64,000 nucleotides of DNA, from positions 3,377,608-3,441,607 of the forward strand of contig NW_023503376.1 in the NCBI RefSeq assembly GCF_014529535.1, written 5' to 3'. The DNA comes from Bradysia coprophila (taxonomy: Eukaryota > Arthropoda > Insecta > Diptera > Sciaridae). The translations under genes and the position numbers were made by a program. How positions within the stretch are numbered: position 1 is the stretch's first letter; the number at the start of each line of letters is the position of its first letter. Positions 58,901-64,000 of the stretch are shown piece by piece. The notes below the pieces were generated by a model. That model searched no databases. It was not told the origin of the DNA and was given only the letters and a program-made list of their open reading frames with translations.

Positions 58901-59251
58901 ATTCCAGGTTGCTAAATTTAAGTCGATATCCATAAGTCCATTTCGTAGCGTTGGTCGTTGCCGATTTTCCTGTCCGATCCGAGGCCTTGCTGTTAGTTTC
59001 ATAACGAAGCTTTTTTGACGGTGTTGGCTGTTAACCATACGCCCAACCTACTACACAATTTCCCTTCCAGCCCGTAGGCAGACCTTCAGGTAGCACTCTT
59101 AAGTTTAGCACAAACTCCTAAGAGAATGAGTTCCCGAGGACTACGACGGGGACGTAAAAAGAGCACTTGATAGATAGACAGTTACACGCCTGGCATTATG
59201 ACCCGGGCCTTCCGTTCATATGCAATCAAACGCTACCCTAGCTACCTACCC
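55977..59251 (-). mobile_element. near full-length RTE-type LINE
   Basis: About 3.27 kb non-LTR retrotransposon. Its 3' end finishes in a TAAG tandem (minus strand TAAGTAAGTAAG), as in RTE elements. It is flanked by a target duplication AGCCCCGTACGAAGTACT (55959-55976) and AGCCCCAGTACGAAGTACT (59252-59270), 18-19 bp with one base of difference. The 5' untranslated part is about 210 bp. The short divergence of the duplication and the long intact ORF point to a recent insertion. Confidence 0.85.
56090..59038 (-). CDS. LINE ORF: AP endonuclease plus reverse transcriptase, 982 aa
   Basis: Domain order: APE-type endonuclease (LATWNVRTL, QETRW, GDLNAKVGRE, DSDHYLVRVVF), linker, then reverse transcriptase (NNKAPGSDNLPGELFKYGG, YRGIILLNTAYKIF, GEYQGGFRNDRSTTDQ, LFVDFETAYD, LRQGDGLAALFFN, YADDLDLIG) and the C-terminal segment RWLGHVQRM. 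This arrangement and sequence style are those of the RTE clade. The last part is shifted: the usual ending, ARWKDAIESDLKVLGV to EEAKTNSRL with stop at 55995, is in another frame. A frameshift within a GAGCGAGACCGAGACAGAGC run (about 56130-56160) therefore swaps the final 60 or so residues. Both the endonuclease and RT motifs appear unbroken. Confidence 0.85.
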   Translation of the reverse strand: MVNSQHRQKSFVMKLTARPRIGQENRQRPTLRNGLMDIDLNLATWNVRTLLRPGGLRTLTDVLRKGRFNITAVQETRWPDANLLKSKEYSFYYSGKTNKSGEFGTGFVVIGKTRDAVISFQPFDERLCSLRIRGKFFNITLINAHAPTEEKDEDTKDEFYEKLQWICERSPTRDIKIILGDLNAKVGREEIYRPTIGMHSLHETSNDNGCRLIDLAVSNNMVISSTCFPHKNIHKASWISPDGSTANQIDHVLIDARHNSNILDVRSCRGPNIDSDHYLVRVVFRARIRAEVKNREVVRRFDTDKLKNMDTRRLYVEKLEERIIADMESEPATINDTWSRIKQEIESVAAETIGWKTGGIRNDWYDDECKLATQAKNDARLRTLQTGATRSATLEYRTKRNDERKLLRKKKAESERKVFVGIQNLAETRDTRKLYQKVKNVKNGYSQQPQLCKDSNGVVLAEERQCMERWTEFFKSLLCQSQTVTTEEVAEPDSQLSAQGVAEPTLEEVRASVLKLKNNKAPGSDNLPGELFKYGGDALCARLHELIVKIWEREEMPEEWELGIICQVYKKGDKLECSNYRGIILLNTAYKIFADILRQRLMEYSEPTTGEYQGGFRNDRSTTDQLFSIRQIMEKCREFNVALHHLFVDFETAYDRVFRRKLWNAMVELGYPKKLIHLARMTLSHVRAKVRIRNNLSVTFEALEGLRQGDGLAALFFNIVLEKVIRESGVETSGTIFRKLSQLLGYADDLDLIGRNIDIVKENFTKIEDRGAEFGLKVSERKTKYMTTSLSDGRPTDHTLEVNGKHFETVDSFIYLGSLVNSDNSIGEEIRRRVTLGNRSYYSLQKLIRSKTLNRNLKCELYRSLIRPVIAYGSEAWCMTQSDEQTLLVFERRILRSIFGGVNVNGNWRRRYNHELYQLYKEPDIVKFIKINRLRWLGHVQRMNEERVPLKLLYTNPDGSRRPGRPSETETERDGKMQLSLI

Positions 59252-61281
59252 AGCCCCAGTACGAAGTACTGGGGGCTTATAAGATTAATATGCCGTTTGT
59301 AACACGTCGAATTGGAAGCAGACAGTAAGGGCAAAGCATTTGGTTATGTTAATAGATGACGAATCCGCAATAAAAAAAATGTCCGTCCGTCCGTCCGTCC
59401 ATCCGTCCGTCCGTCCATCCGTCCGTCCGTCTGTGACCCCTCTAGCTTGAGCAAATCACAACCTTTTTTCAAAATTCTTTTTTTCCCCGATTGGTATCGA
59501 CAAAAGTAAGGTCAAGTTCGAAAATGGGCATGGTGGGGTCGGCCCTTCCAGAGCTAGGGCCCTATAGGTGTTTTTCAGGCTTTCGACGATATCTACCGAA
59601 ATACGCACGCAATAGCTGCTTGTGATATATTAAATGAAAGGTATTGACGAGTTGAACAAAGTTGCTGAACATTGTTTTTGGGTAAGATGCAACGCGGGCT
59701 TGTTGGGAGGGCTCAAAGGTCGTTACTCGGCCCTAAGTGTTTTTTGCACATAAATCGAGTAAATCTCATCCGATTTTGCTAGTTTTTGTTTCATTTGAGA
59801 GATAATTGAATGCCGAATAGAAATTATGGCGAAAAAAGTTTCAAATTTGGGCCCTTGGACTAAGGCCGCTACTCGGCCCTGAGTGTTTTTTGCACATAGA
59901 TCGAGTAAATCTCATCCGATTTTGCTAGTTTTTGTTTCATTTGAGAGATAATTGAATGCCGAATAGAATGATGGCGAAAAAAGTTTCAAATTTGGGCCCT
60001 TGGACTAAGGCCGCTACTCGGCCCTAAGTGTTTTTTGCACATAAATCGAGTAAATCTCATCCGATTTTGCTAGATTTTGTTTCATTTGAGAGATAATTGA
60101 ATGCCGAATAGAATGATGGCAAAAAAAGTTTCAAATTTGGGCCCTTGGACTAAGGCCGCTACTCGGCCCTAAGTGTTTTTTGCACATAAATCGAGTAAAT
60201 CTCATCCGATTTTGCTAGATTTTGTTTCATTTGAGAGATAATTGAATGCCGAATAGAATGATGGCAAAAAAAGTATCAAATTTGGGCCCTTGGACTAAGG
60301 CCGCTACTCGGCCCTAAGTGTTTTTTGCACATAAATCGAGTAAATCTCATCCGATTTTGCTAGATTTTGTTTCATTTGAGAGATAATTGAATGCCGAATA
60401 GAATGATGGCAAAAAAAGTTTCAAATTTGGGCCCTTGGACTAAGGCCGCTACTCGGCCCTAAGTGTTTTTTGCACATAAATCGAGTAAATCTCATCCGAT
60501 TTTGCTAGTTTTTGTTTCATTTGAGAGATAATTGAATGCCGAATAGAATGATGGCAAAAAAAGTTTCAAATTTGGGCCCTTGGACTAAGGCCGCTACTCG
60601 GCCCTAAGTGTTTTTTGCACATAAATCGAGTAAATCTCATCCGATTTTGCTAGATTTTGTTTCATTTGAGAGATAATTGAATGCCGAATAGAATGATGGC
60701 AAAAAAAGTTTCAAATTTGGGCCCTTGGACTAAGGCCGCTACTCGGCCCTAAGTGTTTTTTGCACATAAATCGAGTAAATCTCATCCGATTTTGCTAGTT
60801 TTTGTTTCATTTGAGAGATAATTGAATGCCGAATAGAATGATGGCAAAAAAAGTTTCAAATTTGGGCCCTTGCACTAAGGCCGCTACTCGGCCCTAAGTG
60901 CTTTTTGCACATAAATCGAGTAAATCTCAACCGATTTTGCTAGTTTTTGTTTCATTTGAGAGGTAATTGAATACCCAATGGAAAGTTGGCAAAAAATTTT
61001 GGGTTTCTAAAATAATGTCGTAAATTGTTGGTTTTATTTGAGAGGTACTTCGTACGGGCTTTCGTAATTGCGCTATGCGCAATTTTAAAAATGAACAGTT
61101 TCAGTAAATTTGACAATGCCCAACTTGACTTGCATTTTGGTAACAGACGCATTAGAGGGTTGTAGACGTATTAGGGTTCCGGGCTTATTAGGGCTACGGA
61201 CGGACGGCTACGGTTGCGGACGAAATAGGATTGCGGGTTGTACGGGGCTAAGTCGCAGCAAACGCTCCGACTGTTCTGATG
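59252..61281 (-). mobile_element. DINE/Helentron-like element, copy 2, with expanded 145-bp array
   Basis: Reverse-orientation relative of 39796-40935: it carries the start ATCAGAACAGTCGGAGCG (minus strand, near 61280), the hairpin ATTGCGCATAGCGCAAT (about 61067-61083), nine 145-bp units (59735-61040), a GTCC/GTCT tract (59380-59435) and the GTACTTCGTAC end. That end was the target of the LINE insertion. Confidence 0.65.
59735..61040. repeat. 145-bp tandem array, about 9 units
   Basis: Unit boundaries marked by CTCGGCCCTAAGTG recur at 59734, 59880, 60025, 60170, 60315, 60460, 60605, 60750 and 60895, i.e. every 145 bases. Inner units are almost identical; the outermost ones are more diverged, as expected for growth by unequal exchange. 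Confidence 0.9.
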
Positions 61282-62054
61282 CCTTGTTAGATTTTAGTTG
61301 TGTAAAATCTCTTAATTATGAGAATGCCCAATATACGAATTTATTAATTTTGTGTGTTACTACTGATATTGGAACAAAACAGGAAAAAAAAAATCAATAT
61401 GTCCCTTCCAAGGTCCCTTCCTTATTTCAAGAAAAATCAAACTGCATTGCTTGTAATTTTGGTCTATATTTTTGAATTATGAAGTTTTCAATTTGCTCTG
61501 AAAGTCGCAGTTCGCAGGAAGTCATTGTTAGGTGATAGAAAGGACGTTGGGTGCGGGAGCATTTGATCGACACTTTTTATATTATAGCCAATACCATTTT
61601 ACTGAAACGGAACCACGATTCTATAATCAGTCTACTTCCCGAATTATTCTTAGCCCCGCAATACAAAACCATATTCAATCAAAATACGATTTGAAATATT
61701 GTGGATCTAAATGGGAGTCTTTCAGCCTTTAAAAGGCTTTAAAAATGTCCTACATAAATCGTCACAAAAACGAATCTGAAAACTGAGATTGTTCCAAGAA
61801 CCATGAATTTGAAAACCGTAGCGCTCATTCCACAATATGATCGACAAAAAAAAGTCCCAACTGTAAAATTACAACAAAATTTTGTTTTTCGTTTGACACT
61901 TTCGAGTTTTCGAAGTTGGGATAACATTTCGATCCAAAAAAAAATATTGCAAAGCCGACATTCCGAATCACTGTTTAACAACACAATTCAGAATAAATTT
62001 TGAAATAACAAAATTAATTAATTTTAATCAACTGGTCAGACGTTGGACAGAAAT
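61282..62054. other. gene-free stretch before CAND1
   Basis: No gene recognised; the CAND1 promoter must lie here, but no TATA element is evident. Short open frames (for example 61532-61732) show no known domain. Confidence 0.35.
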
Positions 62055-64000
62055 ATGACGGCTCAATTTACACAGATAGCCAATTTGTTGGAAAAGGTAC
62101 GTTAAAACGATACTGCATTGTACGAGAAAATATATTTGCGGCATTGTGGCCACCATTGCAATTAATTGTTTCTTTGTACATCTCGCTGTAATTTTTATAG
62201 AATTTGAAATCAAGATGACAATCACATTCGGCAAAATATTCTAACCAAGAATTTTGCCAATTTGTGCACGAAACGTTATTTTTAGAAGTAAAATTGACCG
62301 ATTGGGTCACATGAATGATTTTGTTTTGATAAATTTTTCGTAGCATGCGTTTAGCGCTCCACAGTGCTATATAGAATTGAAAATAAAACAAACAAAAAAT
62401 TTTGTCGCTATGAATTCAGTATGTAACGGTACTCGCTTAACAAAGAGATTTGTTGGTGAATGTTCATTGGAAACGTTCCCACTTATCCTTATAACCACCA
62501 GCCTTGTCGATTGTCATTTGGTAGAAAAGGACGAAAGGTTCGTTAAGTTTTCCTGATTTTCTTTTACCGTTTGAATTGGCTGTGTCAGCGAATTTTTCCG
62601 TGACTTCCATTAACGAAAACTTTCGCTATCTAGCGTAAAATTTAAGCGTGAATCGCTGACGATATGTGACTCCTCTTAGAGCCATTATGTTGAATTAGGG
62701 AATTTAAGCATGCAGAAAGGGTCTACTACGCAATTTGCGTCTTATGGGTCTTATGGGTCTTATGGCTCTTACGGGTCTTATGGCTCTTATGGGTCTTATG
62801 GCTCTTATGGGTCTGATGGCTCTTATGGGTCTGATGGCTCTTATGGGTCTTATGGCTCTCATGGGTCTGAATATTGAAAAGACATCACCACCAATATCAA
62901 GCACAAGCCAGAATTTTCAATCGATTTTCCTTAACAGGCCACTTCCAATGACAAAGATTTTCGCTTTATGGCCACCAACGATTTGATGAATGAATTGCAA
63001 AAGGACAGCATCAAGTTAGACGATGAAATCGAGAAGAAAGTGGTCAAAATGGTCCTACGATTGTTGGAAGACAAGAATGGTGAAGTTCAAAATCAAGCGG
63101 TCAAGTGTCTCGGTCCCGTTGTAAATCGGGTCAAAGAGATGCAAGTGGAAATGATTGTCGACTCACTGTGCACGAATATGGTGTCGAATGACGAACAGTT
63201 GCGCGATATATCCAGCATTGGCCTGAAAACCGTCATCTCGGAAATGCCACAGAACTCAAACTCATTGGCACCGAATGTATGCCAACGAATCACCGGTAAA
63301 TTGAGCAATGCCATTGAAAAGGTTGGTGTCGAACTCTTTATTCCAGATGTCGGTCATTTAACACTCGTTTCGTGTCGAACTTTTTACAGGAAGACGTATC
63401 GGTCAAGCTGGAAGCATTGGATATACTGGCCGATTTGCTGATCAGATTCGGAGAACTGTTGTATTCATTTCATGAGACCATTTTAAAAGCACTGGTTCCG
63501 CAGCTCGCTTCTCCACGACAAGCTGTTCGTAAGCGCACCATTGTTGCACTGTCACACTTACTCATCACATGCAGTAATTCGTCGTACAACAAAGTCATTC
63601 AACATCTTCTGGACGGATTGGAGAAGCGACAGAATCCGGCTACAATTCGCACTCACATCCAGTGTTTGGCATCGATTTGTCGCCAATCCGGCTACCGTCT
63701 GTGCAATCACATTGATCGTGCAATGACCGCAATGGCTGAGTACAGTAGCCAAGAAGATGATGAGCTACGTGAATATTGCTTGCAAGCATGCGAGGCATTT
63801 GTGTCTCGATGTCCCGAGGCTATCGCACCGCACATACCTGTCGTAAGTGAATTTCGCTGAAACTTATGCCAATGCTTGTGTGTCACAATTTGGTTCCGTT
63901 TGCTTTCAGGTCGTCAAAATTTGCCTCAATTACATTACCTACGACCCAAACTATAACTATGAGGCCGATGACGGCGATGCCAATGCAAGCATGGACACAG
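62055..64000 (+). CDS. Cand1: CAND1, Cullin-associated NEDD8-dissociated protein 1 (N-terminal part; runs off the window)
   Basis: HEAT-repeat protein that binds un-neddylated cullins and exchanges substrate receptors of SCF/CRL ubiquitin ligases. Exons: 62055-62096 ([14 protein letters not shown]), 62938-63321, 63390-63842, and from 63910 past the end. Introns are GT-AG, all phase 0. The second exon reads [20 protein letters not shown] and [15 protein letters not shown], the third [16 protein letters not shown] and [17 protein letters not shown], the fourth [18 protein letters not shown], the acidic linker known from animal CAND1. Identity with the vertebrate protein is high by eye. The 841-base first intron contains an 18-bp minisatellite. 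About 310 of an expected 1,200 or so residues are in view. Confidence 0.93.
62735..62870. repeat. 18-bp minisatellite in CAND1 intron 1
   Basis: About seven copies of GGGTCTTATGGCTCTTAT with a few T/G changes. The long PIRAIR frame on the minus strand is just this repeat. Confidence 0.85.

Overview
The window looks like nuclear DNA of a dipteran insect, probably a nematoceran midge or gnat. Three things point this way: three eggshell genes carry the vitelline-membrane (VM) cysteine block, which is typical of flies and mosquitoes; the genes have short GT-AG introns; and the AT-rich intergenic DNA is packed with MITEs, fold-back elements and minisatellites. The species itself is inference.

Layout. 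2.3-30.9 kb is a loose neighbourhood of small secreted-protein genes. It holds a 98-aa VM protein (minus), a 502-aa VM protein assembled from 12 exons (plus), an unrecognised secreted protein (18.99-19.61 kb, minus), a 593-aa VM protein (minus) and a 110-aa secreted protein (30.48 kb, plus). Several have clear TATA/initiator pairs. Between them lie TA-, TTAA- and 8-bp-duplication MITEs, including two large fold-back elements (16.1-18.0 kb and 20.9-22.7 kb). 32.5-38.9 kb is a compact block of conserved genes: TMEM115 (minus), GTPBP10/Obg-type GTPase (plus) and a kinesin-6 (Subito/KIF20A-like, minus, convergent with the GTPase).

39.7-46.2 kb is a pile-up of mobile DNA. It contains a P-element-like transposase relic split by a repeat with internal 145-bp units and a GTCY microsatellite (DINE/Helentron-like), a second copy of that repeat, the 3' end of an unknown gene, and an ORF in which a reverse transcriptase runs in frame into C2H2 zinc fingers, followed by tRNA-like SINE copies. 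48.8-51.5 kb holds a gustatory receptor gene (plus) and a small PAN/Apple-domain secreted protein (minus). 52-55.9 kb is repeats. 56.0-59.25 kb is a nearly intact RTE-type LINE inserted in the end of another 145-bp-repeat element that fills 59.25-61.3 kb. CAND1 starts at 62.06 kb and runs off the window.

The VM genes should act together in building the oocyte vitelline membrane. The other host genes look like ordinary neighbours. All exon joins were made by eye from GT/AG sites, and each complete model keeps an exact reading frame. No alignment or database search was run.
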